This document shows positions 1-9,566 of a stretch of DNA of 57,950 nucleotides, in pieces (the first letter of the stretch is position 1; the number at the start of each line of letters is the position of its first letter). The DNA comes from Winogradskyella sp. (GTDB taxonomy: Bacteria; Bacteroidota; Bacteroidia; Flavobacteriales; Flavobacteriaceae). The DNA is taken from assembly GCF_028282165.1 (NCBI RefSeq), contig NZ_JANQIM010000019.1:1-57950 (forward strand). Direction: 5' to 3'. The notes under the pieces were generated by a model. The model had not been told where the DNA came from. It was given only the letters and a program-made list of their open reading frames with translations, and did not search any database. Made by a program: the position numbers and the translations under genes.

Positions 1-750
<750 letters not shown>

Positions 751-760
751 GTCTTCTTTT

Positions 761-796
761 TAGTTTTTTAGCCTTTAGCTGTTAGCTATTAGCTTT
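761..796 (-). repeat. Heptanucleotide tandem repeat in the rpsL-rpsG spacer
   Basis: Read on the coding (minus) strand, four units in exact 7-base phase fit ANRGCTA (for example AAAGCTA and ATAGCTA) at 790-796, 783-789, 776-782 and 769-775. A degenerate 8-base unit, AAAAACTA, follows at 761-768. The array fills most of the 48 bases between the rpsL stop and the rpsG start. The periodicity is read directly from the sequence; its function is unknown. It may be slippage-generated filler or a site in the polycistronic mRNA. Confidence 0.85.
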
Positions 797-798
797 AA

Positions 799-1173
799 TT
801 ACTTCTTAGGGCGTTTTGCACCATACTTAGATCGACGTTGGGTACGACCAGCAACACCTGCTGTATCTAATGCACCACGAACGATGTGATATCTAACACC
901 TGGCAAATCTTTAACCCTTCCACCTCTAACCAATACTATCGAGTGCTCTTGTAAGTTGTGACCTTCACCACCGATGTATGCATTAACCTCGTTACCGTTT
1001 GTTAAACGCACCCTTGCTACCTTACGCATTGCTGAGTTAGGTTTTTTAGGAGTAGTTGTGTAAACACGAGTACATACACCACGTCTTTGCGGACACGAAT
1101 CTAAAGCAGCCGATTTACTCTTCTTGGTTATTTTGGCTCTTCCTTTTCGTACTAATTGTGAAATTGTTGGCAT
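799..1173 (-). CDS. rpsL: 30S ribosomal protein S12
   Basis: This 124-residue S12 belongs to the decoding centre of the small subunit. The conserved TPKKPNSA loop is present (P42-K43-K44-P45), followed by the [12 protein letters not shown] loop. Lysines occupy both loops where streptomycin-resistance substitutions arise in other bacteria, so the sequence is of the sensitive type. The basic C-terminus ([10 protein letters not shown]) is normal. It is the first gene of the str operon, with a promoter and a hairpin leader just upstream. The oppositely oriented barrel gene starts at 1372. Confidence 0.98.
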   Translation of the reverse strand: MPTISQLVRKGRAKITKKSKSAALDSCPQRRGVCTRVYTTTPKKPNSAMRKVARVRLTNGNEVNAYIGGEGHNLQEHSIVLVRGGRVKDLPGVRYHIVRGALDTAGVAGRTQRRSKYGAKRPKK

Positions 1174-1198
1174 ATATTACTATATAAATATTTGTTAA

Positions 1199-1214
1199 CC
1201 CTCACTTTTGAGGG
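1199..1214 (-). promoter_or_regulatory. Hairpin at the 5' end of the rpsL leader
   Basis: A perfect inverted repeat, CCCTCA-4 nt-TGAGGG on the plus strand, would form a 6-bp stem in the rpsL mRNA. With transcription starting about 4-7 bases after the -7 box at 1218-1225, the stem would lie at or within a few bases of the 5' end of the transcript. It could stabilise the mRNA or serve as a regulatory site; the role is inferred only. Confidence 0.6.
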
Positions 1215-1217
1215 CTG

Positions 1218-1247
1218 CAAAGGTAGAAATATATATTTATAATTCAA
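1218..1247 (-). promoter_or_regulatory. Bacteroidota-type promoter of the str operon
   Basis: On the minus strand a TACCTTTG box (1218-1225) matches the TAnnTTTG -7 consensus of the Bacteroidota primary sigma factor. A TTG (-33) lies exactly 19 bases upstream at 1245-1247. The start point would fall near 1211-1214, giving a leader of about 40 bases before the rpsL ATG at 1173. This is the best promoter match in the window. Confidence 0.8.
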
Positions 1248-1371
1248 ATAGTTGAGAATTTATTTTTCAAAGAAACTGAAGGATTCATTTTTAACATATA
1301 TATAATGGTCTATTTTTACGTTATAAATTAGATTGAAAATTAACAGAAACAAGAATCAGGATAGCCTGAAG

Positions 1372-3060
1372 ATGCCGAAAAAAAAATACTTATTTCTCAC
1401 AGTTATTTTATTGCTTTTTGCCAATGAGACTTTCAGTCAATCACTTACTTTGAAAGTTGAAACAGAAAGTAAGGATAAAACCGCAGTTATTGATTCTATC
1501 GCATACAAAAAGGAGTTTGTCAATTATTTGAGTATTAAATCAGAGCTAGACACTCTTAAATACAAACTTACCCGATTAGGTTATATAGACACTAGAATAG
1601 ATTCCGTAGCTAAGCAAAATGACACATTATTCAAAGCTCAATTCTTTTTAGGCACAAAAATAAATCGCATACGAATTAGGTATGATTCCGTTTTCAATAC
1701 CGAATTATTAAAACATATAAGTCATGTAAAAGGCGATGGTTTTTTTGAACTAGATATAATTCAAGCCGAACCCTCTCTTGACGAGTTAAATTCAAAAATC
1801 GCGGAGCAGGGCGATCCGTTTTCTACGCTTCAACTTATAAATATTTCAAAGCAAAATTCGGATTTAATAGCAGCAGATTTAAAAATTGTCTCTAATCAGA
1901 AAAGACGGATTGATATGATTATTGTAAAGGGCTATGAAAAGTTTCCGCAATCCTATATTAAAAGATTTATGAAATTAAGAACTGGTAAGACCTTCAACTT
2001 AAATGAAATCAAAGACAAGGTAGAATTGTTGGAAGATTTGCGCTTTGCTAATAAAATAAGAGATCCCGAAGTGCTGTTTACAAAAGACTCTACAACCCTA
2101 TATTTATATGTCGAAAAAAACCGTGTTAATAATTTTGATGGTTTTTTAGGTTTTGGCACCAACGAGAATACCAACAGAATAGAATTTGATGGTTATTTGG
2201 ATCTAAGACTGATTAACAACTTAAACTTTGGTGAAACCTTAAATTTATTCTACAAAAGTGATGAAATTGATCAGCAAACCTTTAGAGTTGATGCTGATTT
2301 ACCTTATTTATTTGGCTCACCCATTGGTCTTCAAGTTGGATTGAATATTTTTAGAAAAGACACTACATTTTCTAATGCTAGCCAATATGCAAAAATCAAT
2401 TACCAAATCAATGCACAACACAGAATTTCGGTTGGAATTACATCCACAAATTCTACAAATCTGTTGGATAATAACACTTCTATATTAAATGATTATACCT
2501 CTAATTATTATACTATAGGTTACAATTACACAAAGCCACAATTTTATGATCCATTATTCCCTATAAACTTTTGGTTTGATTTATCAACTGGATTTGGTAA
2601 TAGAGAAAATGATTTAGGTAGTCAAAGTCAAACTGTTGTTAATTTAAACACGTACAAGATCTTCAATTTGAATCCCAAGAACAGCATTTACATTAGATTG
2701 AATGGTGCTATCTTGACTTCTGATGATTACCTTGATAACGAGCTCTTTAGATTTGGCGGCATCAATTCAATTCGTGGTTTTGAGGAAAATAGCTTGGTCG
2801 CTGATCTTTATGGTGTTATTAATACTGAGTATCGCTATCGGTTAAGTAACAGTATATATGTACACTCGGTTTTAGATGCAGCATATTTTGAAAATCAGAT
2901 CACCAATGCCGAAGAAAAGCTTTTTGGCTTTGGGTTTGGATTAGGCTTATTGACCAATGCTGGTCTCTTTAGATTAAACTATTCTAGTGGAAAATCCGAG
3001 AACAGGCAGTTTCGACTATCGGACTCCAAGGTGCATGTAAGTTTAACAGCCACATTTTAA
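1372..3060 (+). CDS. BamA/TamA-type outer-membrane beta-barrel protein
   Basis: The product has 562 residues. A signal peptide of about 21 residues ends at TFSQ. A POTRA-like segment follows (IIVKGYEKFPQSYIKRFMKLRTGKTF), then a C-terminal barrel rich in alternating aromatic strands. The loop-6 signature IRGFEENSL, near residue 468, is typical of the Omp85 superfamily. At 562 residues it is shorter than BamA (about 800 or more), so it is more likely a TamA- or two-partner-secretion-like relative than the essential BamA. The ATG at 1372 is preferred over an upstream TTG at 1333 because it begins directly at the signal peptide. It is divergent from rpsL. Confidence 0.85.
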   Translation: MPKKKYLFLTVILLLFANETFSQSLTLKVETESKDKTAVIDSIAYKKEFVNYLSIKSELDTLKYKLTRLGYIDTRIDSVAKQNDTLFKAQFFLGTKINRIRIRYDSVFNTELLKHISHVKGDGFFELDIIQAEPSLDELNSKIAEQGDPFSTLQLINISKQNSDLIAADLKIVSNQKRRIDMIIVKGYEKFPQSYIKRFMKLRTGKTFNLNEIKDKVELLEDLRFANKIRDPEVLFTKDSTTLYLYVEKNRVNNFDGFLGFGTNENTNRIEFDGYLDLRLINNLNFGETLNLFYKSDEIDQQTFRVDADLPYLFGSPIGLQVGLNIFRKDTTFSNASQYAKINYQINAQHRISVGITSTNSTNLLDNNTSILNDYTSNYYTIGYNYTKPQFYDPLFPINFWFDLSTGFGNRENDLGSQSQTVVNLNTYKIFNLNPKNSIYIRLNGAILTSDDYLDNELFRFGGINSIRGFEENSLVADLYGVINTEYRYRLSNSIYVHSVLDAAYFENQITNAEEKLFGFGFGLGLLTNAGLFRLNYSSGKSENRQFRLSDSKVHVSLTATF

Positions 3061-3071
3061 TCAGGTTTCTA

Positions 3072-3085
3072 TACCTTTGCAACTC
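3072..3085 (+). promoter_or_regulatory. -7 box abutting the rlmB start (possible leaderless mRNA)
   Basis: TACCTTTG at 3072-3079 matches TAnnTTTG, and its last base lies only six bases before the ATG at 3086. No convincing -33 TTG is seen at the expected distance. If used, transcription would begin at or very near the start codon. Confidence 0.5.
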
Positions 3086-3823
3086 ATGAAAAAAGACACT
3101 ATAATTTTTGGAATACGGGCTATAATCGAAGCCATAAAATCAGGTGAAACCATAGACAAGGTTTTTGTTCAGAAAGGCGTAAGAAGTCCACTTTTTCAAG
3201 AGCTTGAACAACTGCTTAGGTCCGAAGGCATCAATTCCTCTTATGTTCCTATTGAAAAACTGAACCGCCTTACCAAAGGCAATCACCAAGGTGCTGTAGC
3301 GCAAATTTCCCCTATAGCTTTTCATACTATAGATAACCTTGTAATGAATGCTTTTGAATCTGGCACGACACCTTTGTTTCTATTATTGGATCAGTTGAGC
3401 GATGTTAGAAATTTTGGTGCTATAGTCCGAACAGCAGAATGCACTGGCGTTTCTGGCATCATTATACAGAAAAAAGGAGGTGCTCCTGTAAATGGCGACA
3501 CCATAAAAACCAGTGCTGGTGCCATTTTTAAAATACCAATATGCAAAGTTGATCATATAAAGGATGCCATTTTTCATATGCAATCATCAGGTATTAAAGT
3601 TATCGCTGCCACCGAAAAAGCCAATGACTATATCTATGATGTATCTTTTAAAGAACCCTGCGCTATTATTATGGGTTCTGAAGGTAAGGGAATAAACCCC
3701 TCAGTTTTAAAAGTTGTAGATCAACAAGCGAAGCTTCCTATTTTGGGGGAGATTGCATCACTGAATGTTTCTGTGGCTTGCGGTGCTTTTTTATATGAAG
3801 CCGTGAGGCAACGTGGACTCTAG
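3086..3823 (+). CDS. rlmB: 23S rRNA 2'-O-ribose methyltransferase, TrmH/SpoU family
   Basis: The 245-residue SPOUT enzyme is expected to methylate a ribose in 23S rRNA (G2251 in E. coli) using S-adenosylmethionine. Motif 1 (SDVRNFGAIVRTAECTG), motif 2 (IMGSEGKGI) and motif 3 (LPILGEIASLNVSVACGAF) form the knotted SAM site. An N-terminal substrate-binding domain precedes them (IIFGIRAIIEAIKSG). The ATG at 3086 is chosen over a TTG at 3077, because that TTG lies inside the promoter-like box. The closest family is RlmB; the exact target nucleotide is inferred. Confidence 0.92.
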   Translation: MKKDTIIFGIRAIIEAIKSGETIDKVFVQKGVRSPLFQELEQLLRSEGINSSYVPIEKLNRLTKGNHQGAVAQISPIAFHTIDNLVMNAFESGTTPLFLLLDQLSDVRNFGAIVRTAECTGVSGIIIQKKGGAPVNGDTIKTSAGAIFKIPICKVDHIKDAIFHMQSSGIKVIAATEKANDYIYDVSFKEPCAIIMGSEGKGINPSVLKVVDQQAKLPILGEIASLNVSVACGAFLYEAVRQRGL

Positions 3824-3904
3824 TTGGCAGTAGTAGTTTGCTGTATTCAATATGAAATGTAAAGCACAAAGCAATCTTTTGGAATTTAGCGTTTGAGTTT
3901 TAGC

Positions 3905-4648
3905 TTATTCGTCTTTATTTTTCTTAAAAATGTAATTGATTCTTGTGGTTTGTTCTAATTCTGATTTGGGTTCAACTTCATCTTCTGGCAGAATCTCAAT
4001 AAAGTTTCCATCTTCATCAAAATGCTTCATAAAAGGGTCGTCCTCTTCATTATAATCTGGCTGCTGCCATTTGTACCGTTCTGGTTTAGCAATTTGCTTT
4101 CTAAATATCAAGGCAAAGATGAGTCCTGAGATTAATCCACCCAAATGGCCTTCCCAGGAAATCCCATCCTTAATAGGAAAGACATACCAAATCATGCTTC
4201 CGTATAAAAATATAACCATTAATGACAGGGCAATGAGTCTGTAATGTTTTGCAAAAACTCCTTTAAAAAAAATAAAGCTCACCAAAACATATATTAGTCC
4301 ACTTGCGCCTATATGGTTTCCTGGCCTACCGATAACCCATGTCAATAGACCTGATAATAAAATCCCATAGAGAATAACCTTCCAAGCAATCTTATTGTAG
4401 AAATAAAAAAGCGATAACGACAATACCAATAGGGGAAGCGAATTATTATATAGGTGATCAATATCTGAGTGCAAAAAAGGGCTCGTTAAAATACCTAAAA
4501 GTCCTTCTAGTTTTTGAGGTCTAATACCAAACGATTTAATACCATAATCAATATTGATCTGATACCAAAACACCAACCATATTAAGAACACAATGAGTAA
4601 TGGATAGATAAGTATTGAATTTGAATATTTAAACTGCTCAGAAGACAT
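3905..4648 (-). CDS. Rhomboid-family intramembrane serine protease
   Basis: The 247-residue membrane protein has about six transmembrane segments. The catalytic serine is in GASG (Ser116), and the partner histidine is in the HLGG motif (His168). The HLYNN element near residue 65, in the second transmembrane region, supplies the oxyanion-side residues seen in GlpG-type rhomboids. A charged cytoplasmic tail of about 60 residues follows the last segment. It is convergent with rlmB (81-base gap), and its start faces rarA. All three key residues are present, so an active protease is likely; the substrate is unknown. Confidence 0.92.
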   Translation of the reverse strand: MSSEQFKYSNSILIYPLLIVFLIWLVFWYQINIDYGIKSFGIRPQKLEGLLGILTSPFLHSDIDHLYNNSLPLLVLSLSLFYFYNKIAWKVILYGILLSGLLTWVIGRPGNHIGASGLIYVLVSFIFFKGVFAKHYRLIALSLMVIFLYGSMIWYVFPIKDGISWEGHLGGLISGLIFALIFRKQIAKPERYKWQQPDYNEEDDPFMKHFDEDGNFIEILPEDEVEPKSELEQTTRINYIFKKNKDE

Positions 4649-4741
4649 CCATAAGATTTCAAAGACTTACTTCAAATTTATGACCAAAACGCCATACCAT
4701 GAAATATTGTCATAAACACTTTCCTTAACATTCACATTTTG

Positions 4742-4753
4742 TAATTTTGGATT
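4742..4753 (+). promoter_or_regulatory. -7 box abutting the rarA start (possible leaderless mRNA)
   Basis: TAATTTTG at 4742-4749 fits TAnnTTTG and ends four bases before the ATG at 4754. No TTG is found 17-23 bases upstream. The arrangement repeats that seen before rlmB, radC, the PaiB-like gene and the GbsR-like gene. Confidence 0.45.
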
Positions 4754-6031
4754 ATGAATACGCCCTTAGCAGAACGACTTCGTCCAAAAACGCTTAAAGA
4801 CTACTTAAGCCAACAGCATTTGGTTGGAGAAGATGGTATGTTATATGCCCAAATAAAAAGCGGCGTTATACCTTCGCTCATTTTTTGGGGTCCTCCTGGA
4901 ATCGGAAAGACAACACTAGCTCACATCATTGCCAATGAATCTGAACGCCCTTTTTATAAGTTGAGTGCTATAAATTCTGGCGTAAAGGATATAAGAGAGG
5001 TTATAGATAAGGCAAAAAAAAGTGGCGGATTGTTTACTGCCAAAAATCCTATTTTGTTCATTGACGAAATTCACCGTTTCAGTAAATCGCAACAAGATTC
5101 ACTTTTAGAAGCGGTTGAAAAAGGTTGGGTTACTTTAATTGGTGCTACTACCGAAAATCCGAGTTTTGAAGTGATTTCCGCTTTGCTTTCGAGGTGTCAG
5201 GTTTACACCTTAAATCCCTTTGGCAAAGCCGATTTAGAAGCGCTACTTCAGCGTGCGATAGAAGAAGATGAGCTTATTTCTAAACTAAACATAGAATTAA
5301 AGGACACCGAAGCTTTATTGAGGCTTTCTGGTGGAGATGCCAGAAAACTACTTAACATATTTGAGTTATTGGTGACATCATTTGAAAATGAACCTATCAT
5401 TATTACTAATGAACTTGTGGCAAAACAAGTTCAGCACAAAGCGGCTCGGTACGACAAAACAGGCGAACAGCATTATGACATCATTTCAGCTTTTATAAAA
5501 TCGATCCGCGGAAGTGACCCCAATGCAGCAGTGTATTATTTAGCACGAATGATTGAAGGTGGAGAGGATGTAAAATTCATAGCCAGACGTCTTTTAATTT
5601 TAGCCAGCGAAGATGTTGGTAATGCCAACCCAACGGCTTTGGTTATTGCCAACAATACATTCCAAGCTGTATCAGTCATTGGTAATCCTGAATCCCGGAT
5701 TATTTTAAGTCAATGTGCCACTTATTTAGCGAGTTCCCCAAAAAGTAATGCGGCCTATGAGGCTATTAACAAAGCACAACAGTTAGTAAGAGAAACAGGA
5801 GACCTGTCAGTACCTTTATCTATAAGAAATGCACCGACTAAGCTTATGAAAGAGCTAGGTTATGGAGATGACTATAAATACGCACACAGTTACGAAAACA
5901 ATTTTGCTGAACACGAATTTTTACCCGAAGAAATAAAGAACACCAGATTATACAACCCTGGTAATAATACAAGGGAACAAGCTCAACGCAATTATTTAAA
6001 AGCGTTATGGAAAGAAAAATACGGTTATTAA
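4754..6031 (+). CDS. rarA: Replication-associated recombination protein A (MgsA) AAA+ ATPase
   Basis: This 425-residue clamp-loader-like ATPase acts at stalled replication forks. Walker A is GPPGIGKT (residues 46-53), and Walker B is FIDEIHRF (102-109) with the helicase-like DEIH. The sensor region ([11 protein letters not shown]) follows. The C-terminal half is the MgsA tetramerisation domain ([20 protein letters not shown], then SEDVGNANP). Length and domain order are normal for RarA. It is a single gene, convergent with the next one at a 13-base gap. Confidence 0.96.
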   Translation: MNTPLAERLRPKTLKDYLSQQHLVGEDGMLYAQIKSGVIPSLIFWGPPGIGKTTLAHIIANESERPFYKLSAINSGVKDIREVIDKAKKSGGLFTAKNPILFIDEIHRFSKSQQDSLLEAVEKGWVTLIGATTENPSFEVISALLSRCQVYTLNPFGKADLEALLQRAIEEDELISKLNIELKDTEALLRLSGGDARKLLNIFELLVTSFENEPIIITNELVAKQVQHKAARYDKTGEQHYDIISAFIKSIRGSDPNAAVYYLARMIEGGEDVKFIARRLLILASEDVGNANPTALVIANNTFQAVSVIGNPESRIILSQCATYLASSPKSNAAYEAINKAQQLVRETGDLSVPLSIRNAPTKLMKELGYGDDYKYAHSYENNFAEHEFLPEEIKNTRLYNPGNNTREQAQRNYLKALWKEKYGY

Positions 6032-6044
6032 ATGTTCAGGATAC

Positions 6045-6839
6045 TTAGAATTTAATATTTAACGTTACGGAATTATATCCTTTTTCTGTAGTTTCAGAGT
6101 AAATCCACTTCCCATTTTCAGAATAAACAATAGCTTCTTTGCCTTTTACAATGAATACATTTGATTTTGCTGTTTTCAGTAGCAACATAACTTTTTTTGG
6201 CGTAGTATCTACCAACTGAAATCCATTTGTCATGGGTTGGGCATAAAGTATGTCTGTTTCTTCTTCATTGGTTTCAAGTTGAATTGATTGCTCTATGTTC
6301 TCAACTATTTCCACATCATCTTCTAAATCTCCCTCTTCTTGAATATCCACAATTTCTGGCACTGGTGGTTGCTCTGTAGTTACAGTATCTTCCACTCTAC
6401 TTTTGGTCTCGATCTTCGAGAAGTCTAATGTAACAAAAGCCTTTTGTAGAGCATCCTTGTAAGCCACATCCAAATCCTTTTTCTTTGTAGACCCTTCTTC
6501 AGACTCCAAGATTATTTTTCCCAAACAATCCTTGAAAGAGATTTTTAATTTAGTTTTTAAAAATCCTCCTTTTACCTTGTCTACATCGGCGTACATTGCC
6601 AAACATCTATCTTTGAAAAGATCTTGTGGAAGTTGTTCTCCTTCGTCAAAATACACCTCAAATCCTTCTTGTTTCAATAAATACCTAGTTAGTGTATTTA
6701 ATCTATACTGGTCATTTTCTGTTAAAAAACCATATTGTAGCGGCACAACAATATATTTATAGGGCTGCGTTGTAGATTGAGACTCCACTTTTACGATACA
6801 AGCTATTAGAAAAAATATTAATACAATAGTTCTCTTCAT
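6045..6839 (-). CDS. Secreted or periplasmic protein of unknown function
   Basis: The 264-residue product starts with a signal peptide of about 20 residues (MKRTIVLIFFLIACIVKVES). A mixed alpha/beta segment follows (residues 25-140), then an acidic, Glu/Asp-rich linker (about 155-200), then a small C-terminal beta domain. I do not recognise a named family, although such proteins are common in Flavobacteriaceae. Its start overlaps the stop of the upstream YjjG-like gene by four bases, so it is the last gene of the radC operon and is probably translationally coupled. Confidence 0.75.
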   Translation of the reverse strand: MKRTIVLIFFLIACIVKVESQSTTQPYKYIVVPLQYGFLTENDQYRLNTLTRYLLKQEGFEVYFDEGEQLPQDLFKDRCLAMYADVDKVKGGFLKTKLKISFKDCLGKIILESEEGSTKKKDLDVAYKDALQKAFVTLDFSKIETKSRVEDTVTTEQPPVPEIVDIQEEGDLEDDVEIVENIEQSIQLETNEEETDILYAQPMTNGFQLVDTTPKKVMLLLKTAKSNVFIVKGKEAIVYSENGKWIYSETTEKGYNSVTLNIKF

Positions 6840-7522
6840 AAGAATGTTTTTATTTCTATTAATTCATTGATGGTTTTATACGGTATGGATAAAGTTTGGT
6901 TTCTACAGTTAAAAAAAATAGTATCCATTCCAACGCGTTGAGCGCCTTCAATATCTGCTTCAAGACTATCGCCTATCATTATGCTTTCTTCTGCATTGGC
7001 ATTGGCAATGTCTAAAGCAAAATTAAAAATTTTTGGGTTAGGTTTTTTTACACCTACCATTTCAGAATTAGTTATGGTTTTAAAATAGTGCTTTATGGCA
7101 GAATTTCTCAATTTTCGTTCTTGGGCTTCTTCAAAACCATTAGTAATAATATGCAATTGATATTTTCCCCTCAAATAATTGAGAATTTCAATAGTTCCTT
7201 CAAATAAATGATTAAAGGTCGTAAGATGTTCTATGTAAGACACGGATAAATGATTGATCGTAGTATCATCTACATCAACTTTTATGGCATTAAAAGCATC
7301 TTTTAGTCTTCCGTAACGCAGATCTGCTTTAGAGATACGCTCTTCTCTGTAAAGCTTCCAATAGTCGAGGTTGATAGGCTCATAGACTTTTAAAAACTCA
7401 TTCAAAACCACATCTATATTATTAAGCTCAAATATCTTTTTAAATGTTAAGCCAGAGTTTTTGTCAAAGTCCCAAAGCGTATGATCCAAATCGAAAAAAA
7501 CATGTTTTACATTATCTTTCAT
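6836..7522 (-). CDS. HAD-family hydrolase, YjjG-like nucleotidase
   Basis: The 228-residue HAD phosphatase has the nucleophile motif DLDHTLWDF (Asp11), motif II in IITNGFEE, the motif III lysine in GVKKPNP, and motif IV in MIGDSLEADIEGA. The N-terminus and length match the YjjG/YfnB group, which dephosphorylates pyrimidine nucleoside monophosphates, including non-canonical ones. Start and stop overlap its neighbours by four bases on each side, so it is translated within the radC operon. Substrate specificity is inferred from the subgroup resemblance. Confidence 0.88.
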   Translation of the reverse strand: MKDNVKHVFFDLDHTLWDFDKNSGLTFKKIFELNNIDVVLNEFLKVYEPINLDYWKLYREERISKADLRYGRLKDAFNAIKVDVDDTTINHLSVSYIEHLTTFNHLFEGTIEILNYLRGKYQLHIITNGFEEAQERKLRNSAIKHYFKTITNSEMVGVKKPNPKIFNFALDIANANAEESIMIGDSLEADIEGAQRVGMDTIFFNCRNQTLSIPYKTINELIEIKTFL

Positions 7523-8814
7523 TCAGCAGTCTCTATGATTAAATTAAAAAGTGCTCTATACCCTTTCCAGCGTTCTATATCTGCGAAAGTATAATTATGA
7601 AATATCGGCACAAAAGTTCCGTTAACAGCTTTTATATGATTTATAAGCTTTTGTAGGTGTTCAGATTTATCTAATTGCGAATCATACTTCAACAAAGCGA
7701 AATCCAAACAATGATATGGATTTATTTTTAATGGTGTCTGTACCTCGTAATCTAAATCGTACCATTGAAATGGCGTACATGTACCAGCTCTAAAACCCAA
7801 TGTATCTACATAACCCATAGAAAAGTCTTGGTTAATTTCCAACTCTATTAGATTTCTATAGGATTTGGGGAGATTTAGCTTGGAAAACGAATGCCTAACG
7901 GCTTTTAACTCTGAATTAATAATGGTTTCCATCTTTAGTTTTTCTTTCTTTAAAACCGAAATATCTTCAAGAGCAAAATAAGACGCCTTTAGACCGACAT
8001 CACTGTAATCTGCAACAGATTTAATGAGCGATACAAATTCTTTCTTGTTAGTACTAATATTCTTATCGTAGGTAGAATAATCTCCAATTAAGAAGAACAC
8101 CATAAACTTAAAATCACATAGTTTCTGCTTGGTAATTATCCATTTAAAGGTATCATAAGGATCGCGTTTAAATCCCATAAGAACAGAATAACGTTGATAC
8201 AATTGCCTTAACCTTAATCTTCCGATATCACTAAATGTTCCTCCTATGGTTCGCAATAATCCTTTTTTCCTAAAATAATAGGCCATTGGCACATCAATAA
8301 CAGGCTGTACCTTATAGCTTCGCTCGGAGAATACAAAATCCGGAAACCGTTTTTTGAGGACATTCTGTAGTTTGTATGCCCAAATATCTACAATGGGTTG
8401 ATTTAAAAACCTATGCTTAAATGCTAAGCTCTCTTTGGCCATAAACCTTCCATAATCATCTTTTACATGGGGCAAATATTCTTCATACCGACTTAATAAG
8501 TAGAACGATGCTGCAAAAATATCGAAAGGTAAATCACTACGCTCACTTGTTGGGAAAAAGCCTTTGGTATCATTCCATTGTTGTACGCTAATATCTATAT
8601 CGGATAGACCTTGCTCGAACAATAGTTCGTTACTACGTACATAAAGCTCACTACTCAATGGCTTTTTAGTATAAGACATTTTTAAGCTACTGTGCGCTAT
8701 AAAATCCTCAACTTTGGATGTGAACTTCACTTCTAAACCAAGAATACGCTTGCATATATGCTTAAATGTATACTTTAAGCGAGGTGTGATCTTATGCGTG
8801 TACACTAATAACAT
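7519..8814 (-). CDS. Polysaccharide-deacetylase-like protein (DUF7033-type), possibly inactive
   Basis: The 431-residue protein resembles the Bacteroidota deacetylase-like family with an N-terminal DUF7033-type region and a C-terminal NodB-like fold. The recognisable signatures are DVPMAYYFRKKG near residue 175, SMGYVDTLGFRAGTCTPF near 355, and YDLDYEVQTPL. The segment DVGLKASYFAL stands where I would expect a His-containing metal motif (GIHPSY-like), so a metal ligand may be missing. No signal peptide is seen. It overlaps radC by one base (stop and start share a base) and the downstream hydrolase by four. Confidence 0.7.
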   Translation of the reverse strand: MLLVYTHKITPRLKYTFKHICKRILGLEVKFTSKVEDFIAHSSLKMSYTKKPLSSELYVRSNELLFEQGLSDIDISVQQWNDTKGFFPTSERSDLPFDIFAASFYLLSRYEEYLPHVKDDYGRFMAKESLAFKHRFLNQPIVDIWAYKLQNVLKKRFPDFVFSERSYKVQPVIDVPMAYYFRKKGLLRTIGGTFSDIGRLRLRQLYQRYSVLMGFKRDPYDTFKWIITKQKLCDFKFMVFFLIGDYSTYDKNISTNKKEFVSLIKSVADYSDVGLKASYFALEDISVLKKEKLKMETIINSELKAVRHSFSKLNLPKSYRNLIELEINQDFSMGYVDTLGFRAGTCTPFQWYDLDYEVQTPLKINPYHCLDFALLKYDSQLDKSEHLQKLINHIKAVNGTFVPIFHNYTFADIERWKGYRALFNLIIETAE

Positions 8815-9512
8815 TACAACAATTCTTCGTCTGCGAAACTAAAGTACGCTTTCTCGGTTACAATAAGATGATCTAAAACCTTAATATCCAAACTCTCGGA
8901 AGCCAACTTTAATTTCTGTGTAATAGCCTTATCTGACTGACTAGGTTTTAAAGTGCCCGAAGGATGATTATGGCATAAAATCAAGGACGTAGCACCTACT
9001 TCTAATGCATTTTTGAGTACTAAACGTACATCTACTAAAGTTCCTGTAATACCGCCTTTGCTCAACTGATTTTTGTGAAGGATTTTATTCGAGTTGTTAA
9101 GGTATAGTATCCAAAACTCCTCATGAGGCAACTCACCTAGAATAGGTTGCATGATATTAAAAACAGTTCTACTAGATGTTATCTTCTCCAATTTTAAAGC
9201 ATCTTCTAATCGTCGTCGCTTCCCTAGTTCTAAGGCAGCAGCAATAGTAATGGCCTTAGCTTCCCCTATTCCTTTAAATTCCATTAACTGATTGATGGTT
9301 AATTTTCCAAGGGTATTAAGATTATTATCTACCCTAGCCAAAATGCGTTTGCATAAGTCAACAGCACTTTCATCTCGGCTACCCGAACCAATTAATATGG
9401 CTACGAGCTCTGCATCACTTAAAGCGGTTTTTCCTTTATCTCTTAATTTTTCCCTGGGTTGATCATCTTGTGACCAGTTTTTTATGGAGAATGAAGTCGA
9501 TTTGTAAGACAT
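8814..9512 (-). CDS. radC: RadC-family JAB-domain protein
   Basis: The 232-residue protein has an N-terminal UPF0758 region (PREKLRDKGKTALSDAELVAILIGSG), a helix-hairpin-helix-like segment (MEFKGIGEAKAITIAAALELG) and a C-terminal JAB/MPN domain. That domain carries the metal motif HNHPSGTLKPSQSD. Despite the name, a DNA-repair role in E. coli has been withdrawn and the true function remains open. It opens a four-gene operon running to 6045. A TATCTTTA box ends four bases before its ATG. Confidence 0.93.
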   Translation of the reverse strand: MSYKSTSFSIKNWSQDDQPREKLRDKGKTALSDAELVAILIGSGSRDESAVDLCKRILARVDNNLNTLGKLTINQLMEFKGIGEAKAITIAAALELGKRRRLEDALKLEKITSSRTVFNIMQPILGELPHEEFWILYLNNSNKILHKNQLSKGGITGTLVDVRLVLKNALEVGATSLILCHNHPSGTLKPSQSDKAITQKLKLASESLDIKVLDHLIVTEKAYFSFADEELL

Positions 9513-9516
9513 GCTT

Positions 9517-9524
9517 TAAAGATA
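9517..9524 (-). promoter_or_regulatory. -7-like box abutting the radC start
   Basis: On the minus strand TATCTTTA (one mismatch from TAnnTTTG, G to A) ends four bases before the radC ATG at 9512. No -33 TTG is visible at normal spacing. It fits the recurring possible leaderless arrangement. Confidence 0.35.
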
Positions 9525-9566
9525 AAAAATTGTAAATTTAATGCACTAATTAAATTAATTATTTCC

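Noticed and set aside
1333..1371. Upstream TTG start for the barrel protein
   Set aside because: It would place 13 polar residues before a standard signal peptide; the ATG at 1372 begins the signal directly.
3871..3889. Possible fragment of the 16883 repeat (GCAATCTTTT-GGAATTTAG)
   Set aside because: Only about 17 bases match and there are no arms, so chance is possible.
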